Source: Pseudomonas prosekii (GTDB taxonomy: Bacteria; Pseudomonadota; Gammaproteobacteria; Pseudomonadales; Pseudomonadaceae). From it: a DNA stretch of 64,000 bases. Each line of letters begins with the position of its first letter. Within the stretch, counting starts at the first letter, position 1. The notes under the pieces were generated by a model. That model saw only the letters and a program-made list of their open reading frames with translations. It did not search any database and was not told where the DNA came from. The stretch covers positions 2,108,001-2,172,000 of the forward strand of contig NZ_LT629762.1 of the NCBI RefSeq assembly GCF_900105155.1, given 5' to 3'. Below, one piece after another: positions 50,409 through 60,284 of the stretch. The position numbers and the translations under genes are program-made.

Positions 50409-52318
50409 CAACGACCGCGCAGGAACAGTTTGTCCAGATCGTCCAGGCCCAATTGGGTCCAGGTCGGTCGGCCATGGTTGCATTGGCCGCTGCGCTCGGT
50501 GTTTTCCATGTCGCGCAACAGGCCGTTCATTTCCGGCAGCGCCAGACGCCGATTGGCGCGGATTGCGCCGTGGCAGGCCATGGTGCCAAGCAATTCGTTG
50601 AGGTGCGCCTGAATGCGGTCGCTGGTGCCGTATTCCATCAGGTCGGCGAGCACGTCGCTGACCAGCCGATTGGCCTCAGCCTGCTTGAGCAGTGCCGGGA
50701 TCTGCCGGATCGCCAGGGTTTCCGGGCCGAGGCGCTGCAATTCAAAACCGAGGCGCTGGAACCACGCAGCGTTCTCTTCGGCGCAATCGGCTTCGCGCTG
50801 GCTCACGGCCAGGGATTCCGGGACCAGCAGCGGTTGCCCGCTCAAGCCCTCGCTGGCCATGGCGATTTTCAGGCGTTCATACATGATCCGCTCGTGCGCG
50901 GCGTGCATGTCCACCAGCACCAGGCCTTGAGCGTTTTCCGAAAGAATGTAGATGCCTTTGAGCTGCGCCAACGCGTAACCCAATGGCGGAATATCGTCCT
51001 GCCCGGCCGGCAATGCGACCGCATTGGCCTCGGGCAACGGCGCGAAAAATTCGCGATACGCAGCCTGCGCCTCGGCCGCCGGCACGCCGGATTGCGGTTT
51101 TGGTGAGTATTGATACTGATAACCGGCACCCGCGCCCGAGCCCGCTGCCGTATTAAAGGTCGGCTGGCCTTGCGGCTGCTCCAGCAGCGCGTTGGCCGCC
51201 AGACGCATTTCGCCCTGCGGACCAAACTCGCCAGCGTCAATTCCGCTTGGGCGGACGATCGCGGTGGCGACCGGCGCGGCCAGATGATCTTCCGGGCGCA
51301 CGTCGCCGAGTGCCCGGTGCAAAGTGCCGTAAAGGAAGTCGTGGACCATGCGCCCGTCACGGAAGCGCACTTCGTGTTTGGTCGGGTGCACGTTGACGTC
51401 GACGCCCGCCGGGTCGACTTCGAAAAACAGCACGAATGTCGGGTGACGACCGTTGAACAGCACATCGCGATACGCCTGGCGCACCGCGTGAGCCACCAGT
51501 TTGTCGCGCACCGCACGGCCATTCACGAAGAAATACTGCAAGTCAGCCTGGCTGCGGTTGAACGTCGGCAGACCGACCCAACCCCACAAATGCAGACCAT
51601 TGCGCTCGATTTCGATCGGCAGCGCCTGCTCCAGAAATCCCGAACCGCAGATCGCCGCCACACGCCGAGCGCGGGCCGCGTCGTCATGCGCTTCGTGCAG
51701 GCTGAGGATGGTCTTGCCGTTGTGGCGCAAGTGAAACGCCACGTCGAAACGCGCCAACGCCAAGCGCTTGATCACTTCTTGCAGGTGATCGAATTCGGTT
51801 TTTTCAGTCTTGAGAAACTTGCGCCGCGCCGGGGTGTTGAAGAACAGGTCGCGCACTTCCACAGAGGTGCCCACCGGGTGAGCCGCCGGTTGCACGCGCG
51901 GCGCCATGTCCCGGCCTTCGGTTTCGACTTGCCAGGCTTGATCGGCGTCCTTGGTGCGCGACGTCAGGGTCAGGCGCGCCACGGAACTGATCGAGGCCAG
52001 GGCCTCACCGCGAAACCCGAGGCTCATCACCTGCTCAAGGTCTTCGAGGTTGCGAATCTTGCTGGTGGCGTGTCGCGCCAAGGCCAGCGGCAGGTCGTCA
52101 GCGGAAATGCCGCTGCCATCGTCGCGCACCCGCAGCAGCTTGGTGCCGCCCAACTCGACGTCGACATCAATGCGCTTGGCGCCGGAGTCGAGGCTGTTTT
52201 CCAGCAACTCCTTGATCACCGATGCCGGGCGCTCAACCACCTCACCGGCGGCAATCTGGTTCGCCAGGCGTGGGCTGAGCAGCTCGATCCGAGCGGCATT
52301 GATCAGCGCCTGATTCAT
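50408..52318 (-). CDS. mutL: DNA mismatch repair protein MutL
   Basis: The 636-residue GHKL ATPase has motif [12 protein letters not shown] (37-47), DDGSGI (66-71), ARHATSKI (81-88) and [10 protein letters not shown] near 103. The C-terminal domain carries [12 protein letters not shown], the endonuclease-type DxHAxxExxxxE motif expected in bacteria without MutH. It couples MutS recognition to strand nicking. A Pro/Gly/Gln-rich linker lies around 340-420. It overlaps amiB by 4 bp and miaA by 1 bp. Confidence 0.97.
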   Translation of the reverse strand: MNQALINAARIELLSPRLANQIAAGEVVERPASVIKELLENSLDSGAKRIDVDVELGGTKLLRVRDDGSGISADDLPLALARHATSKIRNLEDLEQVMSLGFRGEALASISSVARLTLTSRTKDADQAWQVETEGRDMAPRVQPAAHPVGTSVEVRDLFFNTPARRKFLKTEKTEFDHLQEVIKRLALARFDVAFHLRHNGKTILSLHEAHDDAARARRVAAICGSGFLEQALPIEIERNGLHLWGWVGLPTFNRSQADLQYFFVNGRAVRDKLVAHAVRQAYRDVLFNGRHPTFVLFFEVDPAGVDVNVHPTKHEVRFRDGRMVHDFLYGTLHRALGDVRPEDHLAAPVATAIVRPSGIDAGEFGPQGEMRLAANALLEQPQGQPTFNTAAGSGAGAGYQYQYSPKPQSGVPAAEAQAAYREFFAPLPEANAVALPAGQDDIPPLGYALAQLKGIYILSENAQGLVLVDMHAAHERIMYERLKIAMASEGLSGQPLLVPESLAVSQREADCAEENAAWFQRLGFELQRLGPETLAIRQIPALLKQAEANRLVSDVLADLMEYGTSDRIQAHLNELLGTMACHGAIRANRRLALPEMNGLLRDMENTERSGQCNHGRPTWTQLGLDDLDKLFLRGR

Positions 52319-53727
52319 TCTTTGGCCGCCAGTTCGGTGCCGGGAATCGTCAGGGTCTGACCGATTTTCAGCTCATCGCTTCTCAGATTGTTGGCGCTGC
52401 GCAGAGTGGCCGGGGACACCTGATAACGCACGGCAATCATCGCCAACGTCTCACCCGGGCTGACGCGATGGTCGCGCGGACCTTGGGCGATCTTGCCGGA
52501 ATCGCGCAGCCAGGCAATGTAGGTGCCCGGTGGCGGATTCTGCTGGAAGAACTGGCGCACGCCGCTGCTGATCGACCGCGCCAGCGCTTGCTGGTGGTTC
52601 GCGGCGGCGAGTTTCGAGGCTTCGTTGGCGTTCGAGATAAACCCGGTTTCGACCAGGATCGACGGGATATCCGGCGACTTCAACACCATGAACCCGGCCT
52701 GTTCCACACGCTGTTTATGCAGTGGCGTGACGCGCCCGATGTTGGTCAAAACTTTCTGGCCGACGTTGAGGCTGGAGGTCAGCGATGCGGTCATCGAAAG
52801 GTCGAGCAACACGCCCGCGAGCATGCGGTCCTTGTCGTCGAGGCTGACGTTGCCGGCACCACCGATCAAGTCGGAACGGTTTTCACTGTCGGCCAGCCAA
52901 CGCGCGGTTTCGGAGGTCGCGCCGCGGTCCGACAGGGCGAACACCGAAGCACCAAACGCAGCGGCGGAAGGTGCGGCGTCGGCGTGGATCGAAACGAACA
53001 GGTCGGCGCCCTTCTTGCGCGCAATTTCGGTACGGCCGCGCAATGGAATGAAGTAGTCGCCGGTACGGGTCAGTTCGGCGCGGAAGCCTTTCATGCCGTT
53101 GACCTGACGCTGCAATTCACGGGCAATGGCCAGTACCACGTCTTTTTCACGTTGACCGCGCGAGCCAGAAGCGCCCGGGTCTTCGCCGCCGTGGCCGGCA
53201 TCGATCACCACAATAATGTCGCGTTTGCCGGCCGGCGCTGGAGGCAGTTTGACCGGCGGATCAATCGGCGTGACCGGCACCGGGGCCACCGTCGCGACGT
53301 TGGTCGGCGCCGGAATCGGCGCGGCATCGGCCGGGTTGTCGAACAGATCGACCACCAGACGATTGCCGTACTGCGCGTTCGGCGCCAGGGTGAAGCTCTT
53401 CGGCGTCACGGCTTTTTTCAGGTCGATGACCACGCGCAAGTCAGTCGGCGTGCGTTGCGCCGAGCGCATGGCGGTAATTGGCGTGTTGGCGCTGTTGACC
53501 TTCAGCGGCGCCCCGAGGGACGCGCCATTGATGTCGATAACCAGCCGATCCGGCGACGTCAGGGTGAACACACTGTGTTGCACCGGCCCCGTGAGGTCGA
53601 ATACCAGTCGTGTGTTATCCGGAGCACGCCACAGGCGAACGCTGTTGACCTTCGATTCGGCCACAGCGTCGACGGTTACCGCCAAAAACAACAATCCTAC
53701 GGCAGCTACCATCGCGCGAAAGCGCAT
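52315..53727 (-). CDS. amiB: N-acetylmuramoyl-L-alanine amidase AmiB with AMIN and LysM domains
   Basis: The protein is 470 residues from [11 protein letters not shown], or 475 if an upstream ATG at 53742 is used. I prefer 53727 because GGGGTCAGG lies just upstream and a clean signal peptide follows (cleavage near 23). Then come an AMIN localisation domain ([23 protein letters not shown]), a Pro-rich linker, and the Amidase_3 zinc domain ([38 protein letters not shown]) with Zn ligands His, Glu, His and catalytic Glu. A C-terminal LysM motif ([21 protein letters not shown]) ends the protein. It cleaves peptidoglycan at the septum. It lies in the tsaE-amiB-mutL operon. Confidence 0.93.
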   Translation of the reverse strand: MRFRAMVAAVGLLFLAVTVDAVAESKVNSVRLWRAPDNTRLVFDLTGPVQHSVFTLTSPDRLVIDINGASLGAPLKVNSANTPITAMRSAQRTPTDLRVVIDLKKAVTPKSFTLAPNAQYGNRLVVDLFDNPADAAPIPAPTNVATVAPVPVTPIDPPVKLPPAPAGKRDIIVVIDAGHGGEDPGASGSRGQREKDVVLAIARELQRQVNGMKGFRAELTRTGDYFIPLRGRTEIARKKGADLFVSIHADAAPSAAAFGASVFALSDRGATSETARWLADSENRSDLIGGAGNVSLDDKDRMLAGVLLDLSMTASLTSSLNVGQKVLTNIGRVTPLHKQRVEQAGFMVLKSPDIPSILVETGFISNANEASKLAAANHQQALARSISSGVRQFFQQNPPPGTYIAWLRDSGKIAQGPRDHRVSPGETLAMIAVRYQVSPATLRSANNLRSDELKIGQTLTIPGTELAAKE

Positions 53728-53742
53728 ACCTGACCCCATCAT

Positions 53743-54213
53743 TTAATTGGATTCCAATGCCAAAGCGGCACACCACGACTCGCCGCGCGAGCCCTGGGAC
53801 AAAATTTTCAGCGAACGCCCGCTGTCTTGCGGGCTAATGGTAATGGTCAGGTCGGGCTTTGGCAAAAAGCCTGCACCCTTCTGGGGCCATTCGATCAAAC
53901 ACATGGCGTCATCATCGAAGTAGTCGCGGATGCCCAAGTACTCCAGTTCTTCCGGATCGACCAGTCGATACAGGTCGAAATGGAAGGCGCGAATGTCGCC
54001 GATCTCGTAGGGCTCGACCAAAGTGAACGTCGGACTTTTTACCGCGCCGACATGCCCCAAGCCACGAATGATGCCGCGCGACAGGGTAGTTTTGCCCGCG
54101 CCCAGATCGCCTTCGAGAAAAATCAGACCGTGTCCTTGAGTGGTTCGTGCAATGCGGGCACCGAATGCGCTCATTGCTTCTTCATCAGCCAGGTACAGGG
54201 TTACTTCAGACAC
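53743..54213 (-). CDS. tsaE: tRNA threonylcarbamoyladenosine biosynthesis ATPase TsaE
   Basis: The 156-residue protein has the P-loop LEGDLGAGKTTLSRGI (about 34-49), with SPTFTLVEPYE and FHFDLYRLVDPEELEYLGIRDYF as family motifs and LIEWPQKG near 110. It assists TsaB/TsaD in making t6A37 of tRNA. It overlaps the nnr gene by 13 bp and precedes amiB by 15 bp, so the genes are co-transcribed. Confidence 0.95.
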   Translation of the reverse strand: MSEVTLYLADEEAMSAFGARIARTTQGHGLIFLEGDLGAGKTTLSRGIIRGLGHVGAVKSPTFTLVEPYEIGDIRAFHFDLYRLVDPEELEYLGIRDYFDDDAMCLIEWPQKGAGFLPKPDLTITISPQDSGRSLKILSQGSRGESWCAALALESN

Positions 54214-55700
54214 GGTGCTTGCTCCTCCAACAACTGACGAATGGCTGGAATCAGATCACTGGCCGCCAGCCCACGGCCGAATTTACCTTGTTGCAAACCT
54301 GCGTTGGCGTGCAGCCAGACCGCCAGGCACGCGGCGTCGAATGCCTGCATGCCTTGCGCCAGCAACGCGCCGACCAGTCCGGCGAGCACGTCGCCCAAAC
54401 CGGCAGTGGCCATCGCTGGGTGACCCTGATGGCACAACGACAAACGTCCATCGGGGCTGGCGATCAAGCTACCAGCGCCTTTCAGAATCACCACAGCTGT
54501 GTATTTTTTGCTCAATGCATGAGCGGCGGCGGCCCGATCGGCCTGCACTTCGGCGGTGCTGATCCCGAGCAAACGCGCGGCTTCACCGGGATGCGGGGTG
54601 ATCACGCAATCCTTCGGCAGCGTTACCTGCTGCTCGGCGAGCATATTCAGCGCATCGGCGTCCCAGACTTGCGGCAGCGGCGCATTGGCTGCCGCCGATA
54701 ACAGGCTGCGACCCCACGCAGCCTGCCCGAGGCCCGGGCCAACCACCAGCACGGAAACCTTATCCAACAATTCCATCAACTGATTGGCCGACGAAGTGCC
54801 GAGCACCATCGCTTCGGGGATTCTCGCCAGCGCCGCCGGCACATGTTCGCTGCGCGTCGCCACCGAAACCATGCCCGCGCCACTGCGCAATGCACTTTGC
54901 GCGCTCAGCAAAATGGCGCCGCCAAAACCGCGATCTCCGCCGATCAGCAGCACGTGGCCAAACGTGCCTTTGTGCGAGGTTGGCGCACGGTGCGCCGGAA
55001 GCGGAAGGTTGCCGGGATTGAGGCGGCGCGCGGTGCTGGCGGCGTTTTCCAGCAATTGCGGATCGGCGTGCAGATCGTTGAACACCAGTTCACCGACGAC
55101 ATCCGCCGCATCACCGGTAAACAGGCCGATTTTCAAACCGATGAAGGTCACGGTCAGATCAGCCCGAACCGCGCCGCCGAGCACGCGACCGGTATCGGCG
55201 CACAAGCCTGAGGGGATATCCACGGCGACAACCGGCAGTTCACTGGCATTGATCGCCGCGATCACGCTGGCGTAGGGCTCTCGCACCTCGCCGGTCAAAC
55301 CGGTGCCGAGCAAGGCGTCGAGGATGATGCCGCGCAATTCGGATTGTGCAGAGCCGTTTTCGATTGAGACTTTTTCCGCCAGCGCCTCGGCATGCGCGCG
55401 TGCCGCATCGCCCTGCAAACGTTGCGGTTCGCCGACCGCCAACACGCGCACTTGCCAACCGGCGCGCTGCGCGAGCACGGCGACCAGATAACCGTCGCCC
55501 GCATTGTTGCCGTGACCTGCCAGCACTGTCAGTTCGCTGGCCGTCGGCCACTGGCGGACCAGCGCCCGCCACGTTGCCCGGGCAGCGCGTTGCATCAATT
55601 CGAAGCCCGGCGTGCCAGCCGCGATCAGGCTCGCATCGAGCTCTCGCACTTGCGCGGCGCTGTACAGCGCGTCGGGTAAATCATCTTTAGTCTGCGGCAT
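54201..55700 (-). CDS. nnr: Bifunctional NAD(P)H-hydrate epimerase / ADP-dependent NAD(P)H-hydrate dehydratase
   Basis: The 499-residue fusion has an N-terminal YjeF_N epimerase domain (about 1-215; VLAGHGNNAGDGYLVAVLA and VAVDIPSGLCADTG) and a C-terminal ribokinase-like dehydratase domain (GDRGFGGAILLSAQSALRSGAGMVSVA; VITPHPGEAARLLG; TAGLGDVLAGLVGALLAQG). It repairs damaged NADH/NADPH hydrates. I start at MPQTKDDLPDALYSAAQ; a much longer in-frame frame upstream runs antisense through queG and is not real. It is first in the leftward superoperon and divergent from queG, 63 bp away. Confidence 0.94.
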   Translation of the reverse strand: MPQTKDDLPDALYSAAQVRELDASLIAAGTPGFELMQRAARATWRALVRQWPTASELTVLAGHGNNAGDGYLVAVLAQRAGWQVRVLAVGEPQRLQGDAARAHAEALAEKVSIENGSAQSELRGIILDALLGTGLTGEVREPYASVIAAINASELPVVAVDIPSGLCADTGRVLGGAVRADLTVTFIGLKIGLFTGDAADVVGELVFNDLHADPQLLENAASTARRLNPGNLPLPAHRAPTSHKGTFGHVLLIGGDRGFGGAILLSAQSALRSGAGMVSVATRSEHVPAALARIPEAMVLGTSSANQLMELLDKVSVLVVGPGLGQAAWGRSLLSAAANAPLPQVWDADALNMLAEQQVTLPKDCVITPHPGEAARLLGISTAEVQADRAAAAHALSKKYTAVVILKGAGSLIASPDGRLSLCHQGHPAMATAGLGDVLAGLVGALLAQGMQAFDAACLAVWLHANAGLQQGKFGRGLAASDLIPAIRQLLEEQAPCLK

Positions 55701-55763
55701 GCGTCTTCGGGCTCCGATGTCTGGCAGAATTATACGCACCTCAGCTCCGGTTTCTCTCGTCTC

Positions 55764-56828
55764 ATGCCCGCTATTACCACAGACCTGCCCGCCCTCGCCC
55801 AATCCATCAAGGACTGGGGCCGCGAGCTGGGCTTTCAGCAAGTCGGCATCAGCGGCCTGGACCTTGCCGAGCATGAACAGCATCTGCAGCGCTGGCTCGA
55901 AGCCGGCTACCACGGCGAAATGGAGTACATGGGCGCCCATGGCAGCAAACGCTCGCACCCGGAAGAACTGGTGCCCGGCACGTTGCGGGTAGTTTCGCTG
56001 CGCATGGACTACCTGCCCGGCGACACGCAAATGGCGCAATTGCTCGCCCAACCGGAGAAAGCCTACGTATCGCGTTATGCCTTGGGCCGCGATTACCACA
56101 AATTGATCCGTAAACGCGTGCAACAACTCGCAGAAAAAATTCAAGCGGTCATCGGCCCGTTCGGTTATCGCGCCTTTGTCGACAGCGCCCCGGTGCTGGA
56201 AAAAGCCATCGCGGAGAAGGCCGGGCTGGGCTGGATCGGCAAAAACACCTTGGTGTTGAACCGCAAGGCCGGGAGTTATTTCTTCCTCAGCGAATTGTTC
56301 GTCGACCTGCCGTTGCCCGAGGACCCACCCCACGCCACCGAACACTGCGGCCGCTGCACCGCGTGCCTGGACATTTGCCCGACCAACGCGTTCGTCGGCC
56401 CTTACGTGCTCGACGCCCGACGCTGCATTTCGTACCTGACCATCGAACTGAAAAGCGCAATCCCGGAAGAATTGCGGCCGCTGATCGGTAATCGGGTATT
56501 CGGCTGCGATGACTGCCAGATCGTCTGCCCGTGGAACCGCTTCGCCCGCCCGACCGGCGAAAGCGATTTCAAGCCACGGCACAATCTCGACAACGCCGAA
56601 TTGGCCGAACTGTTTATGTGGGACGAGGAGCGCTTTCTCAGCAGCACCGAGGGTTCGCCGCTACGTCGCGCCGGTTATGAGCGCTGGTTGCGCAATCTGG
56701 CGGTGGGTTTGGGCAACGCGCCATCGAGCATTCCGGTGCTGGAGGCGTTGAAGGCGCGGCGCGAATATCCGTCAGAACTGGTCCGCGAACACGTCGAATG
56801 GGCCCTCAAACAACACGGCCTCATATAG
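55764..56828 (+). CDS. queG: Epoxyqueuosine reductase QueG
   Basis: The 354-residue cobalamin-dependent iron-sulfur enzyme catalyses the last step of queuosine synthesis in tRNA. The N-terminal domain (WGRELGFQQVGISGLDLAEHEQHLQ) and AEKAGLGWIGKNTLVLNRKAGSYFFL precede two 4Fe-4S motifs: CGRCTACLDICP near 195-206 and CDDCQIVCPWNRFA near 245. The C-terminal HEAT-like region closes the protein. Its last codons have been duplicated with the repeat immediately downstream. Confidence 0.95.
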   Translation: MPAITTDLPALAQSIKDWGRELGFQQVGISGLDLAEHEQHLQRWLEAGYHGEMEYMGAHGSKRSHPEELVPGTLRVVSLRMDYLPGDTQMAQLLAQPEKAYVSRYALGRDYHKLIRKRVQQLAEKIQAVIGPFGYRAFVDSAPVLEKAIAEKAGLGWIGKNTLVLNRKAGSYFFLSELFVDLPLPEDPPHATEHCGRCTACLDICPTNAFVGPYVLDARRCISYLTIELKSAIPEELRPLIGNRVFGCDDCQIVCPWNRFARPTGESDFKPRHNLDNAELAELFMWDEERFLSSTEGSPLRRAGYERWLRNLAVGLGNAPSSIPVLEALKARREYPSELVREHVEWALKQHGLI

Positions 56829-57134
56829 CAGCTGCCGAAGGCTGCGTTCGAGGCCGCAGGACTCGCGCGATATTTGAATATTGACGACTGCTTCGCAGCC
56901 GGACGCAGCCTTCGGCAGCTGCTACAGGTACGGAGTTGGCGTCAGGCTTAGTGGTGCGCCATCCAGTACGCCTGAACTCAAAGCGCCGCTGGTTCTCGAA
57001 CATGTCGAGTGAGCCCAAACAACACGGCCTCATGTAGCAGCTGCCGAAGGCTGCGTTCGAGGCCGCAGGACTCGCGCGATATTTGAATATTGACGACTGC
57101 TTCGCAGCCGGACGCAGCCTTCGGCAGCTGCTAC
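56826..57134. repeat. 209-bp tandem duplication of a palindromic repeat with flanking gene ends
   Basis: A GTAGCAGCTGCCGAAGGCTG palindrome (inverse CAGCCTTCGGCAGCTGCTAC) occurs at about 56826-56926 and again at 57035-57134, a period of 209 bp. The second copy is preceded by CCCAAACAACACGGCCTCAT, a near copy of the last codons of queG. Both copies are followed by GGCGTCAGGCTT, the reverse complement of the 3' end of the next gene. The whole convergent gap (322 bp) is made of this duplication. Confidence 0.85.
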
Positions 57135-57150
57135 CGGGACGGAGGTGGCG

Positions 57151-57762
57151 TCAGGCTTCGTCGTTGTAGACGAATTTGGGCATTTCCCAGTGAAAGCGGA
57201 TTGCCAGCAGGCGCAGCAGGAACCCGCCAAACAAGGTGACCAGAATCGCCTGCTCGCCGGGCATTTGCAGGTAAATGCACAACATGTAGCACCACGCCGC
57301 TGCAAACGAGACGCTGGCGTAGAGCTCGCGGCGGAAGATCAGCGGGATGTCGTTGCAGAAGATGTCGCGCAGGATGCCGCCGAATACTCCGGTGATCACG
57401 CCGCTGACCGACGCCACCAACATGCCGTGGCCCATTTCAAGCGCGGTCATGCAGCCGATCAGGGTAAACGCCACTAGGCCGACGGCGTCGAGCACCAGAA
57501 ACAGCGAGCGCAGGTGGCGCATCCAACGCGCGGCAAACACCGTGAACATCGCTGCGACCGAGGTCAGGATCAGGTATTCCGGGTGTTTGACCCACGTCAG
57601 CGGGTAGTGGCCGAGCAGCACGTCGCGTACCGAACCGCCGCCGAGCGCGGTAACGCACGCAATCAGCACCACGCCAAACCAGTCCATGCCGCGACGGCCG
57701 GCAGACAGCGCGCCGGTCATGGCTTCGGCGGTGATGGCGATCAGATAGAGCATCAGCAACAT
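57151..57762 (-). CDS. TRIC/UPF0126 (YadS-like) membrane protein
   Basis: The 203-residue protein has about seven hydrophobic helices arranged as two repeats. Each carries the family glycine motif: TALGGGSVRDVLLGHYP near 40-56 and GVFGGILRDIFCNDIP near 128-143. These are bacterial homologues of trimeric intracellular cation channels, conducting K+/Na+ or possibly small metabolites in the inner membrane. The physiological role is not established. It is convergent with queG, with the REP duplication between. Confidence 0.88.
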   Translation of the reverse strand: MLLMLYLIAITAEAMTGALSAGRRGMDWFGVVLIACVTALGGGSVRDVLLGHYPLTWVKHPEYLILTSVAAMFTVFAARWMRHLRSLFLVLDAVGLVAFTLIGCMTALEMGHGMLVASVSGVITGVFGGILRDIFCNDIPLIFRRELYASVSFAAAWCYMLCIYLQMPGEQAILVTLFGGFLLRLLAIRFHWEMPKFVYNDEA

Positions 57763-57844
57763 GGCGGCGGTCCTGGCAGGAAGGCGCGCAGTCTAGCCAT
57801 TTCGGGGGCGCACCAGAAGAGGGCAAGCGCCATTCGCCCACTTC

Positions 57845-57968
57845 CTGTGGCGAGGGGGCTTGCCCCCGTCGGAGTGCGAAGCGCTCCCCTGCATTCCGTC
57901 AGTCACACCGCATTCTCAGGTTTTACGACTGCTTCGCAGCCGAACGGGGGCAAGCCCCCTCGCCACAA
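57845..57968. repeat. Palindromic repeat, GTGGCGAGGGGGCTTGCCCC family
   Basis: CTGTGGCGAGGGGGCTTGCC and GGCAAGCCCCCTCGCCACA lie at the ends of a 124-bp element with inner arms. It lies between the TRIC gene and orn. Confidence 0.8.
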
Positions 57969-57982
57969 TGTTCCGCGTAGGA

Positions 57983-58525
57983 TCAGAACTTGATGAAATG
58001 CTTGCGGTAATGCTGCAGCTCGGCGATCGACTCGCGGATGTCGTCCAGCGCCAAGTGGGTGCTGCCCTTCTGGAAGCTGTCGCGCACGTCCGGCGCCCAG
58101 CGTGCGGCCAGCTCTTTGAGCGTCGACACGTCGAGGTTGCGGTAATGGAAGTAACTTTCCAGGGATTTCATGTGCGTATAAAGGAAGCGCCGGTCCTGGC
58201 AGATGCTGTTGCCGCAAATCGGCGACTTGCCCTTCGGCACCCACTTCTCGAGAAACGCGATGGTCTCGGCTTCGGCTTCAGCCATGCTGATGCGGCTGTC
58301 GCGCACTCGTTGGGTCAGGCCCGAGCCGCCGTGCTGGCGGGTATTCCACTCATCCATGCCAGCGAGAATCGCGTCGCTGTGATGAATGGCGATCACCGGA
58401 CCTTCGGCCAACGTGTTCAAGTCACTGTCGGTGACAATGGTCGCCATCTCGATGATGACGTCGGTATCAGGGTTCAGACCGGTCATTTCCAGGTCGATCC
58501 AGATCAGATTCTGCGGGTTTTGCAT
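57983..58525 (-). CDS. orn: Oligoribonuclease
   Basis: The 180-residue DEDDh exonuclease degrades 2-5-mer RNA and the dinucleotide pGpG, ending c-di-GMP signalling in Pseudomonas. [19 protein letters not shown] near residue 7 carries the first Asp/Glu pair, [19 protein letters not shown] the second Asp, and [11 protein letters not shown] the final His/Asp. The start [16 protein letters not shown] is used; an upstream in-frame ATG adds unrelated residues. It is divergent from rsgA. Confidence 0.97.
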   Translation of the reverse strand: MQNPQNLIWIDLEMTGLNPDTDVIIEMATIVTDSDLNTLAEGPVIAIHHSDAILAGMDEWNTRQHGGSGLTQRVRDSRISMAEAEAETIAFLEKWVPKGKSPICGNSICQDRRFLYTHMKSLESYFHYRNLDVSTLKELAARWAPDVRDSFQKGSTHLALDDIRESIAELQHYRKHFIKF

Positions 58526-58632
58526 GTGTCGGCTCCTAGGCAATGCTGCGCAGTTTAGCCTAGGCAACCGGCGGGGCGTGCTAAACTCGCGGCCGTTTTA
58601 CCTAATCGCTGCATTCTTGATACGGAACACCC

Positions 58633-59664
58633 ATGGCCAAACGCCAACTCAATCGTCGTCAAAACTGGCGCATCGAAAAAATTCAGGGCGAGCGCGCTGC
58701 CCGCGCCGCCAAACGCGAGTCCTCGGCCGTCGAGGCACTTGAGGGCGGCGACCTGGGCCCGGAACAGACCGGCCTGGTGATCGCGCACTTTGGTGTGCAG
58801 GTCGAAGTCGAAGCGCTCGAAGGCGAGCTGGCTGGTGAGGTGTTCCGCTGTCACTTGCGCGCCAACCTGCCTGCGCTGGTGACCGGCGATCAGGTGGTCT
58901 GGCGTGCCGGCAACCAGGGCATTGGCGTCATCGTCGCGCAATTGCCGCGCAAAACCGAACTCTGCCGCCCGGACAGCCGTGGCCAGCTCAAGCCGGTTGC
59001 CGCCAACGTCGACATGATCGTGATTGTCTTCGCGCCGCTGCCCGAGCCGCACGCCAACCTGATCGACCGATATCTGGTTGCCGCCGAGCACGCCGGGATT
59101 CGTCCGCTGCTGCTGCTGAACAAATTCGATTTGATCGATGAGCAGAACGCCCCCGCGCTGAATGCCTTGCTCGCGGTATACCGCACGCTGGGTTATCCGG
59201 TGCTGGAAGTGTCGGCGCATCACGGCAACGGCATGGAACAACTGCAGGAACAACTCGACGGGCGCATCAGTGTGTTCGTTGGTCAGTCCGGCGTCGGCAA
59301 GTCATCGCTGGTCAACAGCCTGCTGCCGGAAGTCGAAACCCGCGTCGGCCCGTTGTCCGAGCTGTCCGGCCAAGGCACGCACACCACGACCACCGCGCGG
59401 CTGTTCCACTTCCCCGGTGGCGGTGAGTTGATCGACTCCCCGGGTATCCGCGAATTCGGCCTCGGCCACGTCAGCCGTGCCGACGTCGAAGCCGGTTTCA
59501 TCGAGTTCAACGACTTGATCGGCACCTGCCGCTTCCGCGACTGCAAACACGACCGCGAACCCGGTTGTGCCCTGCTCAAGGCGCTGGAAGAAGGCCGCGT
59601 GCAACAGCAACGGATGAACAGCTACCGCTCGATCATCGCCAGTCTGCCGGAAAGCAGCTACTAA
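58633..59664 (+). CDS. rsgA: Small ribosomal subunit biogenesis GTPase RsgA
   Basis: The 343-residue circularly permuted GTPase has an N-terminal basic tail ([21 protein letters not shown]), an OB-fold, a GTPase domain with G4 LLNKFDL before the P-loop [12 protein letters not shown], and a zinc finger ([14 protein letters not shown]). It tests late 30S maturation. A strong hairpin at 59673-59703 follows. In the P. aeruginosa order I recall, motB comes next, so the three genes after it here are an insertion. Confidence 0.96.
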   Translation: MAKRQLNRRQNWRIEKIQGERAARAAKRESSAVEALEGGDLGPEQTGLVIAHFGVQVEVEALEGELAGEVFRCHLRANLPALVTGDQVVWRAGNQGIGVIVAQLPRKTELCRPDSRGQLKPVAANVDMIVIVFAPLPEPHANLIDRYLVAAEHAGIRPLLLLNKFDLIDEQNAPALNALLAVYRTLGYPVLEVSAHHGNGMEQLQEQLDGRISVFVGQSGVGKSSLVNSLLPEVETRVGPLSELSGQGTHTTTTARLFHFPGGGELIDSPGIREFGLGHVSRADVEAGFIEFNDLIGTCRFRDCKHDREPGCALLKALEEGRVQQQRMNSYRSIIASLPESSY

Positions 59665-59672
59665 ACAGACGC

Positions 59673-59703
59673 AACCGCAGCCCGACTCAATCGGGCTGCG
59701 GTT
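59673..59703 (+). terminator. Stem-loop after rsgA
   Basis: AACCGCAGCCCGA and TCGGGCTGCGGTT are perfect 13-bp arms around a 5-nt loop, 9 bp after the rsgA stop. The T-run is weak but the stem is very strong. Confidence 0.75.
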
Positions 59704-59756
59704 CATCTGCGCCCTCTTACAAAATCCCCTTCGTATTAAACGTCAGACTTCTCTGT

Positions 59757-59790
59757 AAGGCCTGCGCACGCTCGCGTGTAGGGCTTTTTT
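59757..59790 (+). terminator. Second stem-loop with T6 tract before the TIR-caspase operon
   Basis: AAGGCCTGCGCACG pairs with CGCGTGTAGGGCTT through some G-T wobbles and two mismatches, then six T follow. It may be a second terminator insulating the defence operon from rsgA, or an attenuator or remnant left by insertion. Confidence 0.5.
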
Positions 59791-59807
59791 GTTTATCGCC
59801 CAAGGTC

Positions 59808-59835
59808 TTGTGACCTCCACGCAACGCCCTACATT
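59808..59835 (+). promoter_or_regulatory. Candidate promoter of the TIR-caspase operon
   Basis: TTGTGA (59808-59813) and TACATT (59830-59835) lie 16 bp apart, each matching 4 of 6 sigma-70 consensus positions. They come after both stem-loops and about 40 bp before the first ATG, whose ribosome site is GAGGGA at 59864-59869. It is the best candidate in the short spacer but weak on its own. Confidence 0.35.
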
Positions 59836-59874
59836 CAAGCCCTCTTCGCTCTTTGGCGACACCGAGGGACAGCC

Positions 59875-60282
59875 ATGCAAACCTATCATTTGTTCATCAG
59901 CCACTCGTGGAACTACTCCGACGCCCACGACAAACTGGTGAGCCTGTTAACCGCCCACCCCACGTTCACTTTCAAGAATTTCTCCGTTCCGCCACATAAC
60001 CCGATCGTCGGCGCGCGCACCGACAAGCAGTTGACCGAAGCCATCGAAAACAAAATCCGCCCGTGCTCCGCCGTGTTGATCATGGCCGGCATGTACGCCA
60101 GTTACAGCAAGTGGATCAACAAGGAAATCGAGATCGCCCAACGCATGGGCAAGGTAATCATCGCGATCAAGCCGTTCGGTGCCGAAAGGATTTCCGCCGT
60201 GGTGCGCAACGCCGCTCACGCCGAGTGCGCGTGGAACACCGCCAGCATCGTCAGCGCGATTCGCGCGCAAACGGCGGTGTGA
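59875..60282 (+). CDS. ThsB-like TIR-domain protein (first TIR of the operon)
   Basis: The 135-residue protein is a single TIR-like domain of the DUF1863/MTH538 type used by Thoeris ThsB. HLFISHSWNYSDAHDKL (residues 5-21) forms the first strand and loop. FKNFSVPPHNPI is the second conserved patch. SKWINKEIEIAQRMGK places the predicted catalytic glutamate at residue 84, after Trp80. Such proteins sense phage infection and cleave NAD+ to make a cyclic ADP-ribose-type signal. No other domain is present. It lies 2 bp before the caspase gene. Assignment to signal production is inferred from family and neighbour. Confidence 0.85.
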   Translation: MQTYHLFISHSWNYSDAHDKLVSLLTAHPTFTFKNFSVPPHNPIVGARTDKQLTEAIENKIRPCSAVLIMAGMYASYSKWINKEIEIAQRMGKVIIAIKPFGAERISAVVRNAAHAECAWNTASIVSAIRAQTAV

Positions 60283-60284
60283 CG

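Noticed and set aside
55701..56582. In-frame upstream extension of the nnr gene through queG
   Set aside because: The extension is antisense to the queG coding region, and the conserved YjeF start lies at 55700.
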